Assembly: GCF_002119765.1 (NCBI RefSeq)
Contig: NZ_CP021112.1
Span: 5,016,501-5,080,500 of the forward strand
Length of the DNA stretch: 64,000 bases
From: Pseudorhodoplanes sinuspersici
GTDB lineage: Bacteria > Pseudomonadota > Alphaproteobacteria > Rhizobiales > Xanthobacteraceae
Direction: 5' to 3'
This document shows positions 1 through 8,922 of this stretch, piece after piece (within the stretch, counting starts at the first letter, position 1; each line of letters begins with the position of its first letter). The notes under the pieces were generated by a model. It did no database searches and had not been told where the DNA came from. It was given only the letters and a program-made list of their open reading frames with translations. The position numbers and the translations under genes are program-made.

Positions 1-894
1 CGCATAGTTCTGAAGAAGATCCTTGACGATGTTCGCAGGATCGACTGCGTCATATCGCAGGACCAACTGAAAACGATCCTGCGCATCATGCGCAACAGCC
101 GTCGTCCCGAATTGTGCCCGGCCCGTGATCGTGACGCTGTTGCCGGACCGCGTGAAGGCAACGATTTCCTTTCCGCCGATCGCTCCATATCCCGAGGAAG
201 GATATTCAGCATTACCTATACCAGCCGGCGATAGCGTGAAGGCAAGATCGCTATTGCTGATAGCCGCCGTGAGAAAGCCATTCGACACCCGCGGCGCCTG
301 GGCGCGATCGCCGTCGGCAAGCTTCAGGACATCCTTGGCAATGATCGAAAACGTCCCGTCCGGCAGCGGCCCATCGAATGAATCGATGATGAAGTGCCGC
401 GTTTCCATGTCTCCAAGCGCCTGCCCCACCTCACCGCGGATCAGCCGCAGATTGCGGCCACGCAGGTAGGGATGGCGGGCGCGGAACTTGCCGAAATAGG
501 TCCCCTGCTTGAACGGGTTGTAGGGGCGCTCTGAGAGATACTTGTCCCCGGCCGGACCAGTGTCCGAGTCCGGATGATCGAGCATCCTGATTTTGAGCGA
601 GGCACGTTGGCCAAGGTCGACGCCGAGCGAGACGATGCACGGCGTAAACTCGATATCGCTCTCCGATTTGATGCAGGGGATGCATTCAATGTCGGCCGGA
701 AGGTAGCCCGCATTGATCGCAAACCGAATGGTAACGCCTTCATCATCGAAATTGGCTCGATCCTGACAGGACCCGATGCTGTTGAAACACTTGCGGTCGC
801 CTGTCTCAGGGATCGATGCAACGCACGGCGCGACCCCGTATGAAAGGGCGCAACGGTCGATATCGATCTCGACATAGGTGAGCTTGCCAGCCAC
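1..894 (-). CDS. Phage tail-tip/baseplate-type protein, 3' end outside window
   Basis: The frame is open from a GTG at 892-894 to the left window edge, giving 298 codons, so the C-terminus is missing. The GTG follows directly on the stop of the upstream gene, with GAAGGGG as a ribosome-binding site inside that gene's end. The N-terminal 90 residues contain seven cysteines, several as closely spaced pairs; the rest looks beta-rich, as in tail-tip or hub proteins. Position two genes after the tape measure fits a distal tail or hub component of a siphovirus. The exact family was not recognised, so the role is inferred from gene order. Confidence 0.7.
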   Translation of the reverse strand, partial: MAGKLTYVEIDIDRCALSYGVAPCVASIPETGDRKCFNSIGSCQDRANFDDEGVTIRFAINAGYLPADIECIPCIKSESDIEFTPCIVSLGVDLGQRASLKIRMLDHPDSDTGPAGDKYLSERPYNPFKQGTYFGKFRARHPYLRGRNLRLIRGEVGQALGDMETRHFIIDSFDGPLPDGTFSIIAKDVLKLADGDRAQAPRVSNGFLTAAISNSDLAFTLSPAGIGNAEYPSSGYGAIGGKEIVAFTRSGNSVTITGRAQFGTTAVAHDAQDRFQLVLRYDAVDPANIVKDLLQNYA

Positions 895-1701
895 CTACAC
901 GACCCCTTCAATCTGCATATCGAATTCGGTCAGGCCGTGGCCGGTCGCGTTCTTTGGCTGCGCATCGTTTGTTGCCCAGCAATAGCCAATTTCGTCCGGA
1001 TACATTTCCGGCCGCCAACCGAAAAAGAACGCCACCCTTCCGTAAACGGCGGCCGCCATGAACGCGTCGACATCCTCGCGATAAACATCCGGATCGATCA
1101 GCGTTTCCTTGATGCGCCCCTCATTCCATGCGCCGAGAAGGATTGAGCCAAGAAACTCGCCAGACGTGCTTCGGCCATTGACAACCGTCTGGCGGCGCCC
1201 GAATGGGATCGGCGTATGGTCCTGCCATATCTTGCTCGGCAGGACCAAAAGCTTGCCAACATGCAATACCGAAGCGCGCGGAACGGCCGCGCCGGCAGCG
1301 AGCTTGATCCGGACACTGACGAAGGACCCGGCGGTGAAGCGAAACAACAACGGGCTATCATCGCCTGGGATGACGGGTGGGATCACCTCGACATAACCGC
1401 TTCCGTCATCAACTTCGATCGAGACCGCGATTTCACCGCTACCGAAGTTGTGGCGCGCGATCCCGACATAATCGATGGGATCGGCGGAGTCCGTGGTGAT
1501 GGTGATATACTGCAGGACCGCCGCAGCGGCCTGCCAGCGCAGATGCGTCGGCGGATTCGCGAGGTTCGTAACCGGATACAGCGGGTTCTCGCTGTCAGCG
1601 ACGGTGTTATCGACCGTCACGATATTCCGATAGCCGACGATCGGGTGATCGGGCGTGAGATCGCTTTCGCTGAGAACCAGCGAGGATGAAATGACGATCA
1701 T
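895..1701 (-). CDS. Phage distal tail-like structural protein
   Basis: A 268-residue protein, rich in beta-strand-type sequence and without membrane segments or signal peptide. It lies between the tape measure gene (9 bp gap) and another tail gene that starts directly at its stop. In siphoviruses the gene after the tape measure usually encodes the distal tail protein that starts the tail tip, so this role is inferred from position. No catalytic motif is visible. The ATG at 1701 is the only good start before the gap. Confidence 0.7.
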   Translation of the reverse strand: MIVISSSLVLSESDLTPDHPIVGYRNIVTVDNTVADSENPLYPVTNLANPPTHLRWQAAAAVLQYITITTDSADPIDYVGIARHNFGSGEIAVSIEVDDGSGYVEVIPPVIPGDDSPLLFRFTAGSFVSVRIKLAAGAAVPRASVLHVGKLLVLPSKIWQDHTPIPFGRRQTVVNGRSTSGEFLGSILLGAWNEGRIKETLIDPDVYREDVDAFMAAAVYGRVAFFFGWRPEMYPDEIGYCWATNDAQPKNATGHGLTEFDMQIEGVV

Positions 1702-1710
1702 GCGCGGGCG

Positions 1711-3732
1711 CTATGCGACCTTGAGCCGATATCCGTCGGCCGACATTTCGTTGAGACCGTCGATCATCTTGCGATAGGTCTCTTTGTTGAACACCTCGCC
1801 GACGAGATTGACCGTGACCTCCATAACGCCGCCGTTGGAGCCACCGCGCGGATCCCGGCCGCCCTCGCCGGGCCGCCAGATGTCGACTTGCTCACCAGGC
1901 GTAAGATCGAGAGCCACACGCTTGCTGTCCTGACCTCCAGAGCCCGGCACCGTGAATGATCCACCAGTTTTGAAACCCGTCGTCTTTGTCGATTTGATCG
2001 AAGCTACGATGCCGGCACCGGTTGCGAGCACTTGTGCCATAGCCGCGAGGTTTGCGGGAAATGGCAATTCCAAAGCTTTGGCCGCGCCAGTGAACATCGA
2101 GATCGTCGACTGAATGACACCGGCGACTTTTGCTACCATCGCCATCGACTTGCTTTCCTTCGCGAAGGAATTTCCAATTTGCTGAAAACTGCCAGAAATC
2201 GATTGGCCAGCAGCGGCCCAATCTGCGTTGGCGTCTTCCGCCACCTTCTTATTGGCGCGAGCGTAAGTCTCTGCACTGATCGCGCCAGCTTCGAAAAGCT
2301 GCCTATTTCGATCGAGTTTCTGATTGAACGATTCCCACGGCATCAGCATTTCCTCGGTCAGATTTGCGCCCTGAAGTCGCAGCGCAGCGGCAGCAGCGGC
2401 TTCGCCAGTTGCGGCAATCTTGGCATTCAGCGCGTCTGTCAGAGTGATGTTATTCTGCTTGGCGATGAGCTCGGCCTGCTGCTGGACCTTGAGCTTTTCC
2501 ATTTCCCCGGCCGCCAAGCCAACGGCAGCGGCCTCGGCATTGCGAGATGCAATCGCCTTCTGCTGGCCATCAAGGAACGATTGCAGCGCATCTTTCGAAC
2601 CTGTGCCGATCGCAGGCGCGTCTTTTTTCTGCCCTTCCAAGAAGGCCATCGTCACGGCATGAGCTTCTTTAGCCTTGCCGATGTAGGCGTCGAAACCGGC
2701 AACGATTCCGGTCGTGTCCGGAGGCGACCAAAGCGCCCGGAATGAATCAACCGTCTCCACCGCCGTGGTCCTGACGGCGTCGATGCCTGTCTTGATGGTC
2801 TCCAGCGCACCGCTGAAATCTGAATTTCCGATCTTCAGGGCAGCCTCGACGGCCGTGCCAATAACGGTCGCGAATTGCTTGTAGGCATATACCGCGACGA
2901 GCACCGTCGACGCCAATGCCTTGGTTCCGATCTCCAGTCCGACCGAAGCCTGGTTCAGGAACTGCGCATCCTTGGCGACCTTCACCATCTCGGTAGAGAC
3001 TTGCGCGAGCGAGGGAGCAAGATGCGCCGCGAATTGCGTGGTTACGCCGGCCCCAACCTTACCAAGTCGCGTCAGATTATCGTTGAACTCTTCAGCAGCT
3101 TTTGAGGTCTTGCTGTCAATGACGAGGCCAAGTTCTTCAGCCTCTCGCTTTGCCTCCTCGAGCGCGGCCGAGCCCCCGTTGAGCATTGGGATCATTGCCG
3201 CACCGGCGCGCCCAAAAAGCGCGACCGCTAGAGCCGTCTTGTTTGCCCCGTCGCTATACCCAGCGAACTTGTCTGCCACCTCGCTCATGATCTGACTGGA
3301 CGTTTTCATCGTCCCGTCAGTATTGCGAACCGATATTCCAAGCGCCCGAAAGGCTTCTGACGCCGGCCCTTTTGCCCCGCCAGCAACCTCCGACATACTC
3401 TTGGAAAGCCGCACCATCGAGGTGCTGAGACTTTCGAGAGATATGTCCGACAGATCAGCGGCGTATTTAAGCTTCGATAATTCCTTGACTGGAACGCCAA
3501 CTGATTGTGCAATTTTGCCGAGCTTGTCGGCCTCATTCAGAGAGGACTTAACGGCAGCGGCGACCCCACCAGCAACGCCAGCAAAGGCGCCAGCCATCAC
3601 GAGACCGACACTCTTCATCGAGCCCGCGAAGCGCGACAGACTGCCTTGGGCGTCCTTCAAGCCCTTGTCGAGCGCGGCCGTATCCGCACCCAACACGACT
3701 CGCAATGCACCGATTACTGCGTTTCCGGCCAT
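1711..3732 (-). CDS. Tail tape measure protein
   Basis: A 673-residue protein, the largest of the tail module. Residues about 42-61 form a Gly/Ala-rich hydrophobic segment and a second Ala-rich stretch lies near 250-270. The central part (about 370-470) is Ala/Gln/Lys-rich and predicted helical. The C-terminus has a Gly-rich basic segment (GGSNGG) before a beta-like tail. This layout and the place right after the two tail-assembly chaperone frames identify the tape measure, which sets tail length and is ejected with the DNA. At 673 residues it predicts a fairly short tail. Confidence 0.88.
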   Translation of the reverse strand: MAGNAVIGALRVVLGADTAALDKGLKDAQGSLSRFAGSMKSVGLVMAGAFAGVAGGVAAAVKSSLNEADKLGKIAQSVGVPVKELSKLKYAADLSDISLESLSTSMVRLSKSMSEVAGGAKGPASEAFRALGISVRNTDGTMKTSSQIMSEVADKFAGYSDGANKTALAVALFGRAGAAMIPMLNGGSAALEEAKREAEELGLVIDSKTSKAAEEFNDNLTRLGKVGAGVTTQFAAHLAPSLAQVSTEMVKVAKDAQFLNQASVGLEIGTKALASTVLVAVYAYKQFATVIGTAVEAALKIGNSDFSGALETIKTGIDAVRTTAVETVDSFRALWSPPDTTGIVAGFDAYIGKAKEAHAVTMAFLEGQKKDAPAIGTGSKDALQSFLDGQQKAIASRNAEAAAVGLAAGEMEKLKVQQQAELIAKQNNITLTDALNAKIAATGEAAAAAALRLQGANLTEEMLMPWESFNQKLDRNRQLFEAGAISAETYARANKKVAEDANADWAAAGQSISGSFQQIGNSFAKESKSMAMVAKVAGVIQSTISMFTGAAKALELPFPANLAAMAQVLATGAGIVASIKSTKTTGFKTGGSFTVPGSGGQDSKRVALDLTPGEQVDIWRPGEGGRDPRGGSNGGVMEVTVNLVGEVFNKETYRKMIDGLNEMSADGYRLKVA

Positions 3733-3744
3733 CTAACCGTACCG

Positions 3745-4020
3745 TCAGTGCTGCGTCATGCTGGACATGATTGCCCACATGTCATCAGGGGTTTGCTCGC
3801 GACGCCTCTGTCGAACGTCGCGCTGCATCAGCTTTTCCATTTTCGGAAATTTCTTCGGGGGAAACAGCGACAGGTACGCGGAATGCCACGCGAGCCAGGC
3901 CCGGTCGTTGTGCTCACGCCGAAACTGCATCGACTTGCCCTCGAAACCCAACGCGATCTGCCGCGGAGTCTTGCGCCAGAAATCGTCTTCATTGAATCCG
4001 GCGGCGATCCAATCCGTCAG
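3745..4020 (-). CDS. Tail assembly chaperone, frame 2 (probably a frameshift product)
   Basis: From a TTG at 3949-3951 the frame gives 68 residues, but sequence typical of such chaperones (FWRKTPRQIALGFEGK) begins upstream of that TTG and continues in frame to the preceding gene's stop. The frame is the -1 frame relative to the upstream tail chaperone and stays open far back into it, with only a CTG overlapping its TGA as a local start. Two overlapping chaperone frames before the tape measure are the classic lambda G/GT arrangement. The protein probably keeps the tape measure soluble during assembly. I placed the end at the overlapping CTG; the true 5' boundary may be a ribosomal frameshift site further upstream. 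Confidence 0.6.
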   Translation of the reverse strand: MTDWIAAGFNEDDFWRKTPRQIALGFEGKSMQFRREHNDRAWLAWHSAYLSLFPPKKFPKMEKLMQRDVRQRRREQTPDDMWAIMSSMTQH

Positions 4021-4385
4021 GACGCCGGGCCAGTCCGTTTCTGACCCGGCTTCGGAGGGCGGCCGCCGGATCGCCCCTCCGGAAAGGCACGCTCCAGCGC
4101 CAACCCAACGAGCGCAAGCGCGCTCGTCATGCCGCCGGCCGGAACAATCAGTTCACCCGCACGCTTCACATCCAAATCGGGATGCCGGTCTTGCAGCGCT
4201 GCCCAGAAGATCAGCCGTAAAAGCGACATACTCACTTTCAGCGGATCAGACATTTCGGCGGCAAGCACGGGGAACGTGCGACCGGTTTTTTCCTCGAGCT
4301 GCACGATCGCATCGACGGTGAAGCGGATGGTGTACGTCACCCCCTCCGCCTCAAACTGAACTTCACCCTTCACAGCATTCGCCAT
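4017..4385 (-). CDS. Tail assembly chaperone, GTA gp10-like
   Basis: A 122-residue protein. The N-terminal 90 residues (GEVQFEAEGVTYTIRFTVDA, then a Leu-rich helical part) resemble the GTA gp10/tail-chaperone family seen between the major tail protein and the tape measure. The C-terminal 30 residues are Pro/Gly/Arg-rich and look unstructured, as expected if much of the product is made by shifting into the next frame. It lies 10 bp after the tail tube gene and overlaps the second chaperone frame. It probably acts in tail assembly and is not part of the virion. Confidence 0.75.
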   Translation of the reverse strand: MANAVKGEVQFEAEGVTYTIRFTVDAIVQLEEKTGRTFPVLAAEMSDPLKVSMSLLRLIFWAALQDRHPDLDVKRAGELIVPAGGMTSALALVGLALERAFPEGRSGGRPPKPGQKRTGPAS

Positions 4386-4395
4386 TGGACACCCG

Positions 4396-5088
4396 TCAGG
4401 ACGCGATCACGACAGCAGCGCTGGTTGCGGTCGCGCTACCAGCGGAATTCGTGCCGGTAACCGCAACTGTGATGGAATCGCCTGCATCGCCGGCAACAAC
4501 CGTGTAGGTCTTTGAGGTGGCACCGCCGATGTTCACACCGGCGTTCTTCCACTGATAAGTGAAAGCGGTCGGCTCATTGGCCCAAACGCCAGGATACGCG
4601 GTGAGGACCGCATCAACTTCCAAGGTACCGGAGATCGCTGGCAGAACGCTGTTTGTCGGTGCAGAAGCCGCATTGGTTGTCGCCGGACCGCTGCGCTTGA
4701 TAGAAAGAGTCGCGATCTGCTTTTCCTCGGTCGGCGCCTCGGTTTCGAAATCCTCGATATAACCGACCCACTGGATGTAGCGGCCATCAGGCCAGACCGA
4801 CCGGAACGTCTTCTTCACCCGCTTGGCAGCTTGAATGAGCTGCACCGCGGCATTGTTCGGCTTGTACTCGATTTCGAGGGTGATGCTCTTCGTCCGAACA
4901 ATGCCGGGGATGACCTCTTCCTCGACATCGGGACTTTCATTGTGGGTCGCGTCGACAATGTCGACAGAGAACCCATCGGGCGGCGTGACGTCTCGCTGAC
5001 GACCGAGCGTTGTATAGACATCCGGACCGGTGCCTGTGAGCATCTTGAGCAATACGCCATAGCCAATTTCGGCTTCAGTTTGAGCCAT
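4396..5088 (-). CDS. Major tail tube protein with C-terminal Ig-like domain
   Basis: A 230-residue protein. Residues 1 to about 140 match the lambda gpV-type tail tube fold: an N-terminal part with glycine-rich loops, then a stretch ending EDFETEAPTEEKQIATLSIK. Residues about 145-230 form a separate Ig-like/Big-type domain recognised by its YQWKNAGVNIGG and the repeating Thr/Val/Ala strand pattern. Such domains decorate tail tubes of lambda-like phages and may bind host surface sugars. It lies after the tail-completion genes and before the tail chaperones, as expected for the tube subunit. Confidence 0.85.
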   Translation of the reverse strand: MAQTEAEIGYGVLLKMLTGTGPDVYTTLGRQRDVTPPDGFSVDIVDATHNESPDVEEEVIPGIVRTKSITLEIEYKPNNAAVQLIQAAKRVKKTFRSVWPDGRYIQWVGYIEDFETEAPTEEKQIATLSIKRSGPATTNAASAPTNSVLPAISGTLEVDAVLTAYPGVWANEPTAFTYQWKNAGVNIGGATSKTYTVVAGDAGDSITVAVTGTNSAGSATATSAAVVIAS

Positions 5089-5158
5089 CGCGACTCTCCT
5101 TCAGATTGTCGATTGAATGAAAGCCCGCGAAGCACCCCTGCGGGACCGGGGGAAGCGA

Positions 5159-5623
5159 TCAACCCTGCTTGAGCTTTGCCGCCTCGCGGGCAGCCTTGCG
5201 GGCAAGCCGTGCCCGCGCTTTTTCAATCTGTTCGGCCAGCGCTTTCTTGATGCCATCAAACACGCGGCCCACGTTCGAGTCCCAGGCCGGCCGCAAATGC
5301 GGTTCAGGCGCCTGATGCGCGTTGCCAAATTCCGTCTGCACCGATTTCGGGTGAGGCGTCGGGCCGATATAGACTTCGACCATCGATTCCTTTTTGGATG
5401 CCTTTTTCTGCCGGCGAGTCAGCTTCGTCCCGACGGCATAAGATTGCGCGAGTTCACCAGTCAGCTTCGGCGCATTTGCTTCGCCGGCATCCGCAATTGG
5501 CCGCCCCTCTTCCTTCAAAGTCCGCAGCAGCACGTTTCGTGCGGTCGCCTTCGACAATTCGGAGAGCGCCCGATCAAGGTCCTTCAATCCTTCCAGCCCG
5601 AGCATTTGCCGGGATCTGGCCAC
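5159..5623 (-). CDS. HK97 gp10-family tail completion protein
   Basis: A 154-residue protein starting near-canonically with LGLEGLKDLDRALSELSK, with a middle motif of the form APKLTGELAQSY and a C-terminal PHLRPAWDS motif; these are typical of the HK97 gp10 family (PF04883). Members sit at the head-tail joint and help terminate or attach the tail. The last 30 residues are Ala/Arg/Lys-rich helix. The gene overlaps the DUF3168 gene by 1 bp. Assignment is by motif and position; the 70 bp before the tail tube gene are non-coding. Confidence 0.82.
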   Translation of the reverse strand: MARSRQMLGLEGLKDLDRALSELSKATARNVLLRTLKEEGRPIADAGEANAPKLTGELAQSYAVGTKLTRRQKKASKKESMVEVYIGPTPHPKSVQTEFGNAHQAPEPHLRPAWDSNVGRVFDGIKKALAEQIEKARARLARKAAREAAKLKQG

Positions 5624-6039
5624 TACCGCTCCTCGTAAAAGATGAAATAGTCCTGCTGCCGGCCGAACAGCTTCGCTGCGTCATCCCGCACTGTCCGCGA
5701 ATTATCGAGGAATACGCCCTGCACGGTGACGGCCGCGGCACCGGCGCCCATAACGCCGCGATAGCCGTCGAGCCGCCCCTGCAAGAGAAGGCTGAGGGCG
5801 TAAGCCCCATCTTTCGTCTTCGACCAGCAGGAGAACTGGTATCGCGGCTGCGCAAGGCCGGACGGCCCCTCATTATGGTGATCGCCGATGGCGCTGATCT
5901 CGCTGTAGACCACGCTGTCGCCGGTGACGCCTTGCGGCAATTCGTCGGGATAGATCCGGCCAGCGCCAACGGCGGCGGACAAGCCGGCATCGCCAAGCAG
6001 AAAGGCGCGTAACGCGGGCCGGATGTCTTTCAGCGCCAT
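5623..6039 (-). CDS. DUF3168 tail terminator/completion protein
   Basis: A 138-residue protein with the DUF3168 pattern: N-terminal helix (LKDIRPALRAFLLGD), the segment RIYPDELPQG, the strand YQFSCWSK and a C-terminal FLDNSRTVRDDAAKLFGRQQDYFIFY. This family matches the GTA gp8/HK97 tail terminator position, the ring that caps the tail tube. It overlaps both neighbours by 1 bp, so it is translationally coupled within the late operon. Confidence 0.85.
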   Translation of the reverse strand: MALKDIRPALRAFLLGDAGLSAAVGAGRIYPDELPQGVTGDSVVYSEISAIGDHHNEGPSGLAQPRYQFSCWSKTKDGAYALSLLLQGRLDGYRGVMGAGAAAVTVQGVFLDNSRTVRDDAAKLFGRQQDYFIFYEER

Positions 6040-6416
6040 TATACGTCCGTCCGGCGCGAACAGCGGATGCGAAGATCGACCTGACGGCCAACCTCTTCTG
6101 ATCCCAGGACATCGTAGACCCGGCCGGCAGCCGGATTCTGCGTATTCGCGCCGACATCCTCAGCCGGATAAATCACGCGGTCCTTTGGTGTCAGCGGCCG
6201 ATATTCATCGGGGATCGAAAGAAACCGCACCGTAAAAGTCACTTCCTGCTCGGCAACTTCCTGTGCGTTGGTAAATCGCTCGGCACCGGGCGTCGGCGCC
6301 TGGCCGGCCGGGATCTGAAAGGCGATATCCGCCCAGGCCTGAATCTCTTCTCCCGAAGGCGACTGCGTGATGGTGGCGCGCTGCACCGTCACGATCCGAT
6401 CGTACCTGCGCTGCAT
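6039..6416 (-). CDS. Phage head-tail adaptor (PF05521-like)
   Basis: A 125-residue protein with the head closure/adaptor pattern: an N-terminal RYDRIVTVQRAT strand, a middle EQEVTFTVRFL segment, and the C-terminal RVYDVLGSEEVGRQVDLRIRCSR. This matches the SPP1 gp16-like head-tail joining family. It overlaps the connector gene by 1 bp and the DUF3168 gene by 1 bp. It probably forms the ring that seals the portal after packaging. Confidence 0.83.
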   Translation of the reverse strand: MQRRYDRIVTVQRATITQSPSGEEIQAWADIAFQIPAGQAPTPGAERFTNAQEVAEQEVTFTVRFLSIPDEYRPLTPKDRVIYPAEDVGANTQNPAAGRVYDVLGSEEVGRQVDLRIRCSRRTDV

Positions 6417-7033
6417 CAGAACCGGATCCTGCGATGTGGCGCCAAAAGCGCGTCGACAGCATGAGGCACCGATTGTGCGGTGACGCCAACGACCACGGCC
6501 GTAGGATTATCGAACCAGTGCCTGACCAGCAGCGCGATGGCGTGCTTGATGTCGTCCGGCACGGTCGATGTGACATCCGGCTCCGAACCGGTGTTCGGAT
6601 ATCCGGCCAAGTAAGTGACCCTCACCGCCGGCCGCTCATCATGGACCTGCGGGAAAGAGTATGCATCCTTGAAGCGGACGTACGGACCGAGATCGTCATT
6701 GAGTAATTCATAGTCACCGGATGACACGGTCTGCTCGACGCCATCAGCGTCATCGTATTTCACGCTGGTGATCGAAATCACCGGAGCGAGCGGAAGACGC
6801 AGGCAGCGGTTAAGCCGGTCGAAATCTTGCCGCCAGGTCTGCTCGCAAAGACACCGTCCAAGTATCCCAGTCCATCCATCGAGATGCGCTGTTGCAGCAG
6901 CGATAAGACCAGTGATCACCGCGTCCTTGTTGGTGTACGGGATGTCCAGCCACGCCTTCGCCTCAGCAAGGGTGATCGGCTTGAGCGCTGGCGGAGTTAC
7001 CAGGACGGGGCGATACATGCGTGGCCTCGGCAT
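6416..7033 (-). CDS. Head-tail connector, HK97 gp6-like
   Basis: A 205-residue protein of the phage connector family: it starts with a Pro-rich lead (PPALKPITLAEAKAWLDIP), continues with an all-helical segment (AVITGLIAAATAHLDGWTG), a beta-rich centre, and a helical end (VPDDIKHAIALLVRHWFDNP). The helical ends form a 12- or 13-mer ring under the portal in relatives. It sits 45 bp downstream of the capsid-associated gene and is coupled to the adaptor gene by a 1-bp overlap. Confidence 0.82.
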   Translation of the reverse strand: MPRPRMYRPVLVTPPALKPITLAEAKAWLDIPYTNKDAVITGLIAAATAHLDGWTGILGRCLCEQTWRQDFDRLNRCLRLPLAPVISITSVKYDDADGVEQTVSSGDYELLNDDLGPYVRFKDAYSFPQVHDERPAVRVTYLAGYPNTGSEPDVTSTVPDDIKHAIALLVRHWFDNPTAVVVGVTAQSVPHAVDALLAPHRRIRF

Positions 7034-7078
7034 AATGGCGGCCCCGAGATAGGGCCGCCGGTGTCAATCAGACGAGGC

Positions 7079-7510
7079 TTACGCCGGTGGATTGGCGGTC
7101 GGCCAGATATCCGGATTGCCGAGGATCGCGACGCCGGCGAGGAAGATATTGCCAGAATCATTCCCGCTGGGCGTCACCGTAACCCGGACGTAACGCTTGT
7201 TGCCGACATAACCGATCTTCCGGCACTTGTTGTCATCATCGGCGGCAGTAAAGCCAGCCAACGCTTCCGTGCCATTGAGTTCGGAATCCGGCACGGCCGC
7301 GTTGTCCGAAAGGTTTGATGCGTTGCCATCTTCAACCAGCACCGAGAACGTAGCGTTCGCATCGGTGTTCGTTCCAGTAACAATCACAAGAGCCAAGGAC
7401 TCGTAGCCCTTGCGATCAATGATCGCAGAGACAATTGCGGTGTTATCGGTGCGCGCCGCGACCGGAACGATCAACGGGACGCAATGAATGCTATTCATCA
7501 GGTCTTTCAT
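7079..7510 (-). CDS. Capsid-adjacent phage protein of unknown role
   Basis: A 143-residue protein from an ATG at 7510 preceded by GGAGAA at good spacing; the same frame is open further upstream, but that part is Arg-rich and overlaps the gap after the capsid gene, so the internal ATG is preferred. The sequence is beta-rich, with many Asn/Asp/Thr and no basic N-terminus. Being between the major capsid and connector genes, it could be a head decoration or accessory head protein, but no family was recognised. Confidence 0.7.
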   Translation of the reverse strand: MKDLMNSIHCVPLIVPVAARTDNTAIVSAIIDRKGYESLALVIVTGTNTDANATFSVLVEDGNASNLSDNAAVPDSELNGTEALAGFTAADDDNKCRKIGYVGNKRYVRVTVTPSGNDSGNIFLAGVAILGNPDIWPTANPPA

Positions 7511-7587
7511 GAGACTTCTCCAGCGCCATCGGGCGCATTGTGAAATGAGAGGAGGCGCGCAGCGTGGCCGCGCGCCATGGTTGCGCG

Positions 7588-8913
7588 CTAGCTCGTCGCG
7601 ACCTTCAGAAGCTTGATGGCCTCGAAGTTCTGCACGCCGCCACCGACGCGCTTCGTGGTGTAGAAATGCACCCATGGCTTGTTCGTGTACGGATCACGCA
7701 GAACGCGGATGCCAAAACGATCGACAATCAGATAGCCACGCGCGAAGTTGCCGAAAGCGATGGGGTAATTGCCCGCACCTACAGCCTGCATGTTGTCGTC
7801 ATTGTAGACCGGCTTGCCGAGCACTGTGGCCATTTCGGCCGCAGAGGTCGGAGGAGCCCAGATGTAGTTGTCGTCACCATCCTTGAACTTGCGGACAGTA
7901 CCCATCACAGCGTCGGACATGAGCCAGGACGCGCCGTTGCGATAGGTCGACTTCAGAGAATAATACAGATCGATCAGCGCATCGGTTCCGTTGTTGGAAG
8001 CGTCGGAGAGTGCTGCCGCAACACCGGTCGGCACATAACCGAGCTTGCCCCACGCATAGGATCCGTTGGCGACAATGTCATAGCCAAGAATCCCGCGCGG
8101 CTTGAGCACGCCGTCACCGGCGACAAAGGCAGCCCCTTCCTGATCAGCGAAGGTCTGCGCGACCTCATTGCCGAGCCAGGCCGCGATGTCGACACGCGCA
8201 TCATCGAGCAACGTCTGGGTCGCCGCCGGGTTGGCATAGATTTCCATAACGTTGAAAGCGAGTTCAGCGAGCGTCGGCGTTGACGTTTCGGGACGCGCCT
8301 GCGTCTCGCCGACCCAACCATAGCCGGCGCCACCCAAGTTCACGAGTTTCTTGTAGGTGCCCGTCGAGATCGTAATGACCGACGCGAGTTGCCGCATAAC
8401 CGACGCGGTTCGCGCAAGCTCCTCGATCGTGGTTGCCTGCTCTTCAGGAACAAGAGCACCGCCGTCCGGATCGGACGTCGAACGCAGACCAGCCTTCACT
8501 TCCAGGTCAACGAGACCGTTGTCGACACCCTTGCGGAAGAACTGATTGAAGGCATCCTTGTGTGCCTTCTGCTCCGTGGTGAGGCCAGAACCGCCGCCGC
8601 CGCCGACGCGGAGAGCTGCCAGAACCGAATTCACCTCGTCGAGAGATGTCTGAAGTTTGGTGATCTCGGCATTGATGCGGTCAACCTTTTCGGTCTGCAC
8701 CACATCGCCCAGCCCCTTCTTCAGGTCAGCGATTTCCTTGTCACGCTCCGCCTTGAAGGCCTCAAAGGTACTTTTGAGCTCGTTGAGGATCTTGGTGGCA
8801 TCGGAGGCGTCTGCGCGCGCGCCGAAACCAACGAGACCACGGGCGCGGGTAGACGAAGGCGCGGCCAATGCCGCCGCTCCGGGCACGAGGCCCGTCGGGA
8901 TGATATTCTGCAT
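7588..8913 (-). CDS. Major capsid protein, HK97 fold
   Basis: A 441-residue protein. Residues about 35-100 are a long charged helix/coiled coil (the delta scaffolding domain), followed by a glycine linker (GGGGGSGL) that probably contains the protease cleavage region. The rest has the HK97 signature: GGALVPEE, the E-loop region GWVGETQARPET, the helix ending QTFADQEGAAFVAGDG, and the C-terminal KPWVHFYTTKRVGGGVQNFEAIKLL. The neighbouring ClpP-type protease gene is expected to remove the delta domain during maturation. Confidence 0.95.
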   Translation of the reverse strand: MQNIIPTGLVPGAAALAAPSSTRARGLVGFGARADASDATKILNELKSTFEAFKAERDKEIADLKKGLGDVVQTEKVDRINAEITKLQTSLDEVNSVLAALRVGGGGGSGLTTEQKAHKDAFNQFFRKGVDNGLVDLEVKAGLRSTSDPDGGALVPEEQATTIEELARTASVMRQLASVITISTGTYKKLVNLGGAGYGWVGETQARPETSTPTLAELAFNVMEIYANPAATQTLLDDARVDIAAWLGNEVAQTFADQEGAAFVAGDGVLKPRGILGYDIVANGSYAWGKLGYVPTGVAAALSDASNNGTDALIDLYYSLKSTYRNGASWLMSDAVMGTVRKFKDGDDNYIWAPPTSAAEMATVLGKPVYNDDNMQAVGAGNYPIAFGNFARGYLIVDRFGIRVLRDPYTNKPWVHFYTTKRVGGGVQNFEAIKLLKVATS

Positions 8914-8922
8914 GACTGAATC

